Assembly: GCA_001940755.1 (NCBI GenBank)
Contig: MEHH01000132.1
Coordinates: forward strand, 1-7,530
DNA from: Candidatus Heimdallarchaeota archaeon AB_125
Lineage (GTDB): Archaea > Asgardarchaeota > Heimdallarchaeia > Heimdallarchaeales > Heimdallarchaeaceae
Direction: 5' to 3'
Length of the DNA: 7,530 bases
Shown: positions 1 to 4,754 of the stretch, piece after piece
Position numbering within the stretch: position 1 is the first letter of the stretch
How the letters are laid out: each line of letters opens with the position of its first letter
The notes under the pieces: generated by a model
Seen by the model: only the letters and a program-made list of their open reading frames with translations
Told to the model about the DNA's origin: nothing
Databases searched by the model: none
Position numbers and translations under genes: made by a program

Positions 1-617
1 CTGATAGGTATTATTGGAGCATTTTCTGCTATAGTTCCCTTGATAAAATCTTGAATTTCTTTATAATTTCTTTGAGCTTCTTCCTCAGTAACAAGTTCTA
101 TTTTATTTTGTGCGACTACAATATTAGGGATTTGAAGAATTTCCATTGCAGCGAGGTGTTCTCTTGTTTGTGGTTGAGGACATCTTGAATTAGCTGCTAT
201 GAGGAGAATTGCTCCATTCATTAATGTTGCACCAGACAATAAAGTTGCCATTAGAACTTCGTGTCCTGGACAATCTACAAACGAAACTCTTCGTAATATT
301 TCAGAAGGCTTTCCACATTTTGGACATGTTTCTTCAATAGTATAAGCCTCAGGTTCAGGACATTTGGGGCATTTACGAAAATCTGCATCTGCATAGCCTA
401 GTCTAATTGAAATCCCTCTCTTTAGTTCCTCTGAGTGATCATCAGGGAATTTTCCAGTCAGAGCTTGGACTAAAGTTGATTTTCCGTTATCAACATGACC
501 TATTGTTCCAATATTAACTTCTGGCTGTCTGATGACTTTCTCTTCTTTTTTACTTGCTTCTTGTTTTGAAGCAGCAGATTTACTTTCTTCTTTTTTTTGG
601 GAACCTTGTTCACTCAT
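1..617 (-). CDS. eif2g: Translation initiation factor aIF2 subunit gamma (5' part)
   Basis: This is the GTPase subunit of aIF2, which carries initiator Met-tRNA to the small ribosomal subunit. The first 205 codons are present, about half of the usual ~410; the rest lies beyond the left edge. After a Lys/Glu/Ser-rich tail of about 33 residues come G1 (GHVDNGKST, 40-48), the switch 1 region (GISIRLGYA), a zinc knuckle with two CPKC-type pairs, G3 (DCPGHE) and G4 (NKIE). The visible part ends at GTIAENAPIIPIS, a family signature. G1 normally reads GHVDHGK; here the second His is Asn44. The G3 region is closer to eukaryotic eIF2 gamma than to, for example, Pyrococcus DAPGHE (from memory). The ATG at 615-617 follows a good GAGGAA ribosome binding site. 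The gene diverges from rpo7. Identification is very secure. Confidence 0.97.
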   Translation of the reverse strand, partial: MSEQGSQKKEESKSAASKQEASKKEEKVIRQPEVNIGTIGHVDNGKSTLVQALTGKFPDDHSEELKRGISIRLGYADADFRKCPKCPEPEAYTIEETCPKCGKPSEILRRVSFVDCPGHEVLMATLLSGATLMNGAILLIAANSRCPQPQTREHLAAMEILQIPNIVVAQNKIELVTEEEAQRNYKEIQDFIKGTIAENAPIIPI

Positions 618-667
618 TAATTTTTCCTCAATTATTGTATCCTTTTACTTAATGAATTATAAGCTGC

Positions 668-678
668 AATTTTTAATG
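668..678 (-). promoter_or_regulatory. Probable TATA box for the aIF2 gamma gene
   Basis: Read on the minus strand this is CATTAAAAATT. Transcription would start about 26 bp downstream, near 647, leaving a leader of about 30 nt that contains the GAGGAA ribosome binding site. The surrounding 618-888 region is AT-rich, and I see nothing else in it apart from the promoter of the opposite operon. Confidence 0.4.
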
Positions 679-831
679 CTTATCTATTCAAGACTGATAT
701 CCCAGCAATAGTTATACATCAAAAACTTTACGTTCAGATATCTTTTATTTTATGAAATTCAAAAAACACCCATTTGAGAGAATTTTTTTAATTATTTTCA
801 ATTAATTTTGTAAAAATATTTGATATAACTA

Positions 832-840
832 TATTTAAAA
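832..840 (+). promoter_or_regulatory. TATA box for the rpo7-spt4-dephospho-CoA kinase-rps24e-rps27ae operon
   Basis: TATTTAAAA lies about 50 bp ahead of the rpo7 start. With the usual archaeal spacing, transcription would begin near 862 and give a leader of about 27 nt. A second AT-rich block (813-827) lies just upstream and cannot be excluded. Confidence 0.5.
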
Positions 841-874
841 GTAATAGATAAGAACGAGCACTGTAGAAAAAAGA

Positions 875-882
875 GAGCTGAT
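875..882 (+). promoter_or_regulatory. Ribosome binding site that supports the TTG start of rpo7
   Basis: GAGCTGAT matches the archaeal anti-Shine-Dalgarno target GAGGTGAT at seven of eight positions. It lies 6 nt before the TTG at 889. With the canonical MY N-terminus that follows, this fixes the non-ATG start. Confidence 0.55.
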
Positions 883-888
883 ATCATC

Positions 889-1461
889 TTGTATTATAGC
901 GTCAAAGTAAAGGATACACTCAGAGTACCTCCAAACAGATTCGATGAAGATCTTTCCCAAGTTTTAGTAGAAATTGCACGAGAAAGCTTCGAAGGTAAAA
1001 TCGATCCTGATTTAGGCTTTTTAGTAGCAGTTACAGAGATTGAAAAGATATATCAAGGTAAACTGATTTCAGGAGACGGGGGGGCATATTATGAAACAGA
1101 TTTTGGTTTATTATGTTATTTACCAGAGATAGGGGAAGTTGTTACTGGTGAAGTAGTTGAATGTGTAGATTTTGGAGCATTTGTTAGAATAGGAACTATT
1201 GATGCACTTTGTCATGTTTCCCAAATAGCAGATGATTATTTCCGTTACATCCCAAAGAATGCTGTTTTAAGAGGTGATAAATCTAAACGAGATTTATTAG
1301 TTAATACAAAAGTTCGTGCTAGAGTAATTGCTGTAAGTATAGGAAAAACTGCTATTCGTGTTGGTTTGACCATGCGTCAAGATTCTCTTGGAGCAATTGA
1401 TTGGATAGAAGAATGGAAAAAAGATTTGAAGAATCCAAAGAAAGCTGAGGAGGCTGCATAA
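889..1461 (+). CDS. rpo7: DNA-directed RNA polymerase subunit Rpo7 (RpoE1)
   Basis: This is the archaeal counterpart of eukaryotic Rpb7. With Rpo4 it forms the polymerase stalk, which binds nascent RNA and assists promoter opening and termination. The 190-residue length is normal. The N-terminal domain (about 1-78) starts MYYSVKVKDTLRVPP and carries the GDGGAYYETDF signature at 62-72. An S1-type OB fold follows at about 82-163, with the DFGAFVRIG strand and the CHVSQI segment. A charged tail ends the protein. Translation starts at TTG 889: the preceding imperfect Shine-Dalgarno and the conserved MY start agree. It is first in an operon, and spt4 begins one base after its stop codon. Rpo7 and Spt4 are also neighbours in most archaea. 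Confidence 0.96.
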   Translation: MYYSVKVKDTLRVPPNRFDEDLSQVLVEIARESFEGKIDPDLGFLVAVTEIEKIYQGKLISGDGGAYYETDFGLLCYLPEIGEVVTGEVVECVDFGAFVRIGTIDALCHVSQIADDYFRYIPKNAVLRGDKSKRDLLVNTKVRARVIAVSIGKTAIRVGLTMRQDSLGAIDWIEEWKKDLKNPKKAEEAA

Positions 1462-1462
1462 T

Positions 1463-1651
1463 ATGTCTAAAGCATGTCGAGTCTGTCACTTAATTGCTGA
1501 GAAAACAGCTAACATGTGTGCAAGCTGCAAAACACAAGATCTCTCTTCTGAGTATACCGGAGAGATATATATCTTAAATCCTGAAGATAGCGAAGTTTCT
1601 CAAAGAATGAAAATTAACAAAAAGGGACACTATGCACTACGAGTTCGGTGA
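1463..1651 (+). CDS. spt4: Transcription elongation factor Spt4 (RpoE2)
   Basis: This small zinc protein pairs with Spt5/NusG to make RNA polymerase processive. At 62 residues it has the usual archaeal size. The zinc ligands are C5 and C8 (CRVC) and C19 and C22 (CASC). The C-terminal half shows the family pattern GEIYILNPEDSEVSQRM followed by GHYALRVR at the end. GAGGAGG inside the end of rpo7 is its ribosome binding site, so translation of the two genes is likely coupled. The stop codon overlaps the first possible start of the downstream kinase gene by 4 bp. Confidence 0.95.
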   Translation: MSKACRVCHLIAEKTANMCASCKTQDLSSEYTGEIYILNPEDSEVSQRMKINKKGHYALRVR

Positions 1652-2199
1652 AAATAGTGGATTTTTCCGATATTGGCTCCTACATCTTACCCGAAGATCA
1701 AAGATGTTATTTTAAAGACCCATTAGATATAGTTCTTACAACTGCTGAAGAGATTGAGGAGTTTGTTAATTCAATAGAAGAAAGCAAAGAAATCTGCAAA
1801 GTTATTACAGTTGGAGATGAAAGTACTCGAACTCTATTGGAGAAAAATCTTATTCCTGACCTAGCAATTATTGATGAACTTGTTAAAAGAAAAAAGGTTA
1901 AGGTAGTCGACACAACCAATTTTTTTGAGGTAAAAACAACAAATCCAGCAGGGACCATTGCTTTGGAAGCATGGAATACAATTAAAGATGTTCTAAAAAA
2001 GGATGATATCAAAATTATTATAAAAATAACTGGTGAAGAGGATTTACTAGTGCTTCCAGTTATATTGGAAACTCCTTATAATTCAAAAGTCTTATATGGA
2101 CAACCAAATGAAGGACTAGTAGTAGTCACAGTCACAGAAGAAATGAAGATAAAAGTGAAGAACTTAATTCAGAAAATGGTGAAAATCAATGAAAATTAA
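1648..2199 (+). CDS. GTP-dependent dephospho-CoA kinase (DUF359 family)
   Basis: This archaeal enzyme phosphorylates the ribose 3'-hydroxyl of dephospho-CoA with GTP, the last step of coenzyme A synthesis; the family was characterised in Thermococcus and is unrelated to bacterial CoaE. The 183 residues match family length. Conserved blocks in order are VGDEST (55-60), PDLAIIDELVKR (70-81), NPAGTI (99-104), GEEDLLVLP (129-137) and YGQPNEG (150-156). The start is ambiguous. GTG 1648 gives a 4 bp overlap with spt4, but GGTGA at 1647-1651 sits 5 nt ahead of a second GTG at 1657, the same spacing as in the next genes, so the protein may begin three residues later. Its 3' end overlaps rps24e by 11 bp. 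A metabolic gene inside this information-processing cluster is a common archaeal arrangement. Confidence 0.93.
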   Translation: MKIVDFSDIGSYILPEDQRCYFKDPLDIVLTTAEEIEEFVNSIEESKEICKVITVGDESTRTLLEKNLIPDLAIIDELVKRKKVKVVDTTNFFEVKTTNPAGTIALEAWNTIKDVLKKDDIKIIIKITGEEDLLVLPVILETPYNSKVLYGQPNEGLVVVTVTEEMKIKVKNLIQKMVKINEN

Positions 2200-2479
2200 A
2201 ATTGTTAAGAAAACAGAAAATAAACTACTCGATAGGGTGGAACTTGATGCAGAGATAGACCATCAAGGAGAACCTGTTCCTACTAGAGATACTGTTCTTG
2301 CAAGAGTTGCAGCTGAGGTTAATAGAGAGAAAAACCAAGTTGTATTAATTAAAATACAAACAAAATTTGGAATTGGTATCAGTCACGCTACAATTCATGC
2401 TTACAATACTTCAGAACGCGCAATTGAAGTTGAAAGAGAACATTTACTAAAAAGATCTGGAGTTTTAGAAAATAAATAA
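2189..2479 (+). CDS. rps24e: Small-subunit ribosomal protein S24e
   Basis: This is a ribosomal protein shared by archaea and eukaryotes. The 96 residues start MKIKIVKKTENKLLDR and show the family blocks DHQGEPVPTRD (24-34) and KFGIGISHATIHAYNT (59-74). It starts inside the upstream kinase gene with an 11 bp overlap. GGTGA lies 6 nt before the ATG, so translation is probably coupled. The 14 bp gap to rps27ae indicates one transcript. Confidence 0.96.
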   Translation: MKIKIVKKTENKLLDRVELDAEIDHQGEPVPTRDTVLARVAAEVNREKNQVVLIKIQTKFGIGISHATIHAYNTSERAIEVEREHLLKRSGVLENK

Positions 2480-2493
2480 GAATAGGTGAAACT

Positions 2494-2661
2494 ATGAGCA
2501 ATGCACATAAAAGATACAAAATAGAAGGCGATAAGGTCGTAAGAAAAAAGAAGATATGTGAACGTTGTGGTGATGCAGTGTATATGGCAGAACACCCAGA
2601 TCGTCAAACTTGTGGAAAGTGTGGCTTCACTCAATATAAGCGTGGTCGTAAAACTTCTTAG
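2494..2661 (+). CDS. rps27ae: Small-subunit ribosomal protein S27ae
   Basis: This zinc-binding ribosomal protein of 55 residues begins MSNAHKRYKIEGDKVVRKKK. Its zinc ligands are C22 and C25 (CERC) and C40 and C43 (CGKC), followed by GFTQYKRG. The archaeal gene encodes only the ribosomal part; in eukaryotes the homologue is made as a ubiquitin fusion. The start is set by GGTGA, 4 nt before the ATG. It is the last gene of the operon. In many archaea a Kae1/Bud32 gene follows, but not here. A T-rich stretch (2694-2708) may help terminate the transcript. Confidence 0.96.
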   Translation: MSNAHKRYKIEGDKVVRKKKICERCGDAVYMAEHPDRQTCGKCGFTQYKRGRKTS

Positions 2662-2687
2662 TATAACAAAACACTCTTACAGAAAAA

Positions 2688-2693
2688 TTTATA
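2688..2693 (+). promoter_or_regulatory. TATA-like element ahead of a possible small RNA
   Basis: TTTATA, preceded by an A-run, lies 27 bp after the rps27ae stop codon. Usual spacing would put a transcription start near 2716, exactly where the base composition becomes GC-richer. A TATA-like hexamer is weak evidence alone in DNA this AT-rich. Confidence 0.3.
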
Positions 2694-2715
2694 CTTCATT
2701 TTCTTCTCAATGTTA

Positions 2716-2804
2716 TTAGGCGAATGACTGATTTGAGACGGCTTAGATGTGCTCTTCACACACATGATAGAAAAATAGCAGGACGCCATCAACAACATTT
2801 TTTT
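2716..2804 (+). ncRNA. Possible small non-coding RNA (candidate only)
   Basis: In the 240 bp gap between rps27ae and the ribbon-helix-helix gene, about 80 bases have roughly 43% G+C, clearly above the rest of the gap. A TATA-like box stands 25 bp upstream and a T7 run (2798-2804) follows, a typical archaeal terminator. GGCG (2719-2722) can pair with CGCC (2784-2787), and ATGTG (2747-2751) with CACAT (2761-2765), giving a weak nested fold. I do not recognise a family: no tRNA T-loop, no clean C/D boxes. The stretch also holds a 34-codon reading frame (2724-2828) without a good ribosome binding site, so a small peptide is the alternative. Confidence 0.25.
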
Positions 2805-2842
2805 CACATATCTCTTAGAGCCCTTTAACCTAGATAAAAAAG

Positions 2843-2850
2843 GTTTAAAA
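2843..2850 (+). promoter_or_regulatory. TATA box for the ribbon-helix-helix gene
   Basis: GTTTAAAA lies about 52 bp before the ATG at 2902. Transcription would start near 2873 and leave a leader of about 28 nt. The box sits in the right arm of an imperfect inverted repeat (TTTAACCT at 2824-2831, AGGTTTAAA at 2841-2849), which could be an operator for a dimeric regulator, possibly the gene's own product. Confidence 0.45.
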
Positions 2851-2901
2851 CACAGCGAAGAATATTTTACCGTTGAATACATTCAATAGGATTGGTTAAG
2901 T

Positions 2902-3369
2902 ATGAAATCTTTTGATGCAAAAATTCCTGAGAAATTGTTTGAATATATAGAGAAACTTGTTGGCGAAGAAAATTTTGAATCTGTTGATTCATTTGTTAAT
3001 CATGCAATTCACTGGTTGGCTGAATTATACGGTTTTGGAGAACAATCTGGAGGAAAAAGCTTGAAGAAAATGATAGGCGAAACTGTGGCTCCAGAAAAGA
3101 AAACAGAGACAAAGGAAGTTAAAGTGGCAAAGCCTACAGTCAAAGAACATGACATCCCAAATATAGATATTATACTTGAATCCTATGGTTCTTCGAAGTT
3201 TATGTTTGAAGATGCAATTTTTGCATCATGTCAATTTGCTGCATTGAAGCAAGGAAGTTCCCCAATTTCAAAGGAGGAATTTGTTAAATCCTTAGAACAA
3301 ATGGCCGAAGCTGGTATTCTTACCCAGATACAACAAGGCGACAAAACAATGTGGAAAAAAAATGAGTAA
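2902..3369 (+). CDS. Ribbon-helix-helix domain protein with an uncharacterised C-terminal domain
   Basis: Residues 1-44 look like a CopG/MetJ-type ribbon-helix-helix: a short strand (KSFDAKIP), helix A (EKLFEYIEKLVGEE), a turn (NFESVD) and helix B (SFVNHAIHWLAELYG). Such domains bind DNA as dimers, with the strand in the major groove. A Lys/Glu/Thr-rich flexible linker covers about 50-85. Residues 86-155 are predicted helical and end in a possible winged-helix-like unit (SKEEFVKSLEQMAEAGILTQ followed by a short hairpin). I do not recognise that C-terminal domain. At 155 residues the protein is longer than a simple CopG repressor. It has its own promoter and converges on tpiA. A DNA-binding regulator or chromatin-associated protein is the likeliest role; the target is unknown. 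Confidence 0.75.
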   Translation: MKSFDAKIPEKLFEYIEKLVGEENFESVDSFVNHAIHWLAELYGFGEQSGGKSLKKMIGETVAPEKKTETKEVKVAKPTVKEHDIPNIDIILESYGSSKFMFEDAIFASCQFAALKQGSSPISKEEFVKSLEQMAEAGILTQIQQGDKTMWKKNE

Positions 3370-3384
3370 GAATTGATTTCTTAC
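3366..3384. terminator. Hairpin shared by the convergent ribbon-helix-helix gene and tpiA
   Basis: GTAAGAA (3366-3372) and TTCTTAC (3378-3384) form a perfect 7 bp stem with a 5 nt loop. The left arm includes the stop codon of the plus-strand gene. On the minus strand, downstream of tpiA, the stem is followed by TCA and then eight T residues (opposite 3355-3362), an intrinsic-terminator layout. On the plus strand only a weaker T-rich stretch (GTTTTG) follows. Confidence 0.55.
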
Positions 3385-3402
3385 AATGATGTTTTGTCGT
3401 AA

Positions 3403-4080
3403 TTACAAAATTGCTTCTGCCATTCTTAATAATACTTCTTTTGGATCTTTGGCTTTCACAAAACCTGAAGCTAAAAGAACCCCTTTAGCTCCGAGTTGAA
3501 TCGCTTCTAAAACATCTTGATTAGTTGATACTCCTGCGCCGACTAAAGGTTGAACATTGTGGTTAATATCTGTAATAGCTTTAATTGTGTCTTTAACCAA
3601 ATCAGGTTGTGTAGTTACTGATACTCCACTTCCAATTAATTCAGGTGGTTCCATTGCACATGCTACTGGATTTAATGCAGCTATAGCTTTACTTGTTTGA
3701 AGATTATTTGAACACACACATGTAAAGAAATCTAAAGAATTAGCTTTATTGACAATCCTCTCAATGTCAGATAATTTCAATCTATGCTCAGAGTGATTGA
3801 CAAGAGACCCAACAGCACCAGTTTCAATTATAGCTTGCAATAGATTATTTCCAGTAAAGCTTCCAGAATCATTGGCGTCTACGTGTTGTGCTAAAACAGG
3901 AATGTCAACTTCTTCAGCTATTTTTCTTAAGTCAACTGTTTGGGGGCATACTGCAATTGAAACGCTTAATTCTTTAGCAACTTCTTCTGCAATTTTTGAA
4001 AGGTATAATCCCTTTTTTCCAACTGTTTGGTCGTAGTTCTTAAAATTCAGAATAATTATTGGATATGCTATTCTAGCCAT
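3403..4080 (-). CDS. tpiA: Triosephosphate isomerase, archaeal type
   Basis: The enzyme interconverts dihydroxyacetone phosphate and glyceraldehyde 3-phosphate in glycolysis and gluconeogenesis. The 225 residues match the short archaeal form (about 225, against about 250 in bacteria and eukaryotes), which typically forms tetramers. All catalytic residues are visible: N12 and K14 (LNFKNY), H96 (VNHSEHR) and E144 (MEPPELIGSG). The phosphate-binding loops are GAGVST (181-186) and GVLLASG (200-206). The ATG at 4078-4080 has no Shine-Dalgarno, but a TATA box lies about 25 bp upstream, so the mRNA is probably leaderless. It is a single gene, diverging from the Roadblock operon and converging on the ribbon-helix-helix gene. 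Confidence 0.97.
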   Translation of the reverse strand: MARIAYPIIILNFKNYDQTVGKKGLYLSKIAEEVAKELSVSIAVCPQTVDLRKIAEEVDIPVLAQHVDANDSGSFTGNNLLQAIIETGAVGSLVNHSEHRLKLSDIERIVNKANSLDFFTCVCSNNLQTSKAIAALNPVACAMEPPELIGSGVSVTTQPDLVKDTIKAITDINHNVQPLVGAGVSTNQDVLEAIQLGAKGVLLASGFVKAKDPKEVLLRMAEAIL

Positions 4081-4101
4081 GGAGCTAAATTTTGCGTCAT
4101 G

Positions 4102-4110
4102 TTTAAAAAC
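4102..4110 (-). promoter_or_regulatory. TATA box for tpiA, predicting a leaderless mRNA
   Basis: On the minus strand this reads GTTTTTAAA. Its centre is about 25-26 bp from the first base of the tpiA ATG, so transcription should begin at or within a few bases of the start codon. This agrees with the absence of a ribosome binding site. Confidence 0.5.
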
Positions 4111-4151
4111 TTTGCTTGGTAATAGCTAGTACGACTACAGCTGTATTAATC

Positions 4152-4160
4152 TTTAAATAT
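4152..4160 (+). promoter_or_regulatory. TATA box for the Roadblock operon
   Basis: TTTAAATAT in the divergent region predicts transcription from about 4182 and a leader of about 30 nt, which contains the GGTGAT site. The 132 bp between tpiA and this operon holds the two divergent promoters, and I see nothing else in it. Confidence 0.5.
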
Positions 4161-4202
4161 ATTAAACAACAATTAAACATTAAGAGATGTCGTAAAATAC
4201 TT

Positions 4203-4208
4203 GGTGAT
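4203..4208 (+). promoter_or_regulatory. Ribosome binding site that decides the TTG start of the Roadblock gene
   Basis: GGTGAT lies 4 nt before TTG 4213, close to the spacing seen for rps27ae and rps24e in this window. Longer starts at 4201 (TTG) and 4204 (GTG) are in frame but lie before or within the site and have no ribosome binding site of their own. Confidence 0.6.
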
Positions 4209-4212
4209 ATGC

Positions 4213-4725
4213 TTGTATGGTGCTGACCAAATAAATACAATACTTCATGAAATTATAACAAGTGATGCTAATATCAATCATGTAATATTAGCCGATAAGA
4301 CTGGATTAACACTAGCTTACTCTTCAAGATTTGCTTTTGATGAGTTTGAAACAGAAGCTCTTGGAGCAATAGCAAGTGCAGTATATTTAGCTAGTGAACA
4401 ACAAGGAACAAATGTTGGATTAGCTATTTTAGATATTATTATCTCTGAATTTTCAGATGGTTTAATTTTAGTAGCAAGTTGTGGAAGTACAGTTTTATGT
4501 TTGATAACTGATACCGGAGTAGCTCTTGGAATGGTAAGAAGAACCATGAAAATTGCAGCAGAAAAAGTCCGAAATATATTGGATGTTGAAGCAAAGCCTG
4601 TTCCAGCTCCTGAAGATCAACCTGTAGTTACCCCCCAACCTGTTGTTATTGAAGAAGAAAAGAAAGTTCAAGATGAATTCATATCTGATCTAGAACTTGC
4701 TCTAAGGGAACTAGAGCAATTTTAG
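4213..4725 (+). CDS. Roadblock/LC7 domain protein with a proline-rich acidic tail
   Basis: Roadblock/LC7 (longin-like) domains form dimers that regulate small GTPases, as MglB does for MglA and Ragulator does for Rag. Residues of about 5-110 fit this fold: an N-terminal helix (ADQINTILHEIITSD), a strand (INHVILADKTGLTLAYSS), a long helix (ETEALGAIASAVYLASEQQ), two strands (LAILDIIISEF, GLILVASCG) and a helix rich in Arg and Lys (GMVRRTMKIAAEKVRNIL). A Pro/Val/Glu-rich linker (about 116-146) and a short acidic amphipathic helix (EFISDLELALRELEQF) end the 170-residue protein; the tail is not part of the domain and could bind a partner. Translation probably starts at TTG 4213. It is first of three genes, 29 bp ahead of the RecA-like gene, and close to a convergent small GTPase gene. 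Confidence 0.85.
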   Translation: MYGADQINTILHEIITSDANINHVILADKTGLTLAYSSRFAFDEFETEALGAIASAVYLASEQQGTNVGLAILDIIISEFSDGLILVASCGSTVLCLITDTGVALGMVRRTMKIAAEKVRNILDVEAKPVPAPEDQPVVTPQPVVIEEEKKVQDEFISDLELALRELEQF

Positions 4726-4754
4726 TAAGCTAATAATTATTCGAGGAATGTTTA

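Noticed and set aside
618..888. RNA gene or repeat in the divergent 271 bp region
   Set aside because: I looked for tRNA T-loops, paired arms and direct repeats and saw only AT-rich sequence with TATA-like boxes.
1707..2012. Antisense reading frame inside the dephospho-CoA kinase gene
   Set aside because: The plus strand encodes a clear conserved protein over this whole stretch; the antisense frame shows no family pattern.
2724..2828. A 34-codon plus-strand reading frame (His- and Arg-rich)
   Set aside because: No convincing ribosome binding site and amino-acid use unlike the neighbours; the stretch fits an RNA candidate at least as well, so it is mentioned there and not called as a gene.
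2658..2882. A 74-codon minus-strand reading frame between rps27ae and the ribbon-helix-helix gene
   Set aside because: It has no ribosome binding site, runs through two plus-strand promoter elements, and has a composition (Cys, Ser and Lys rich, no domain pattern) unlike the real genes here.
3797..4036. Plus-strand reading frame inside tpiA
   Set aside because: It is a shadow of the tpiA coding strand, which carries all the catalytic motifs.
4201..4212. Longer start (TTG 4201 or GTG 4204) for the Roadblock gene
   Set aside because: GGTGAT at 4203-4208 is better explained as the ribosome binding site for TTG 4213; no such site precedes the longer starts.
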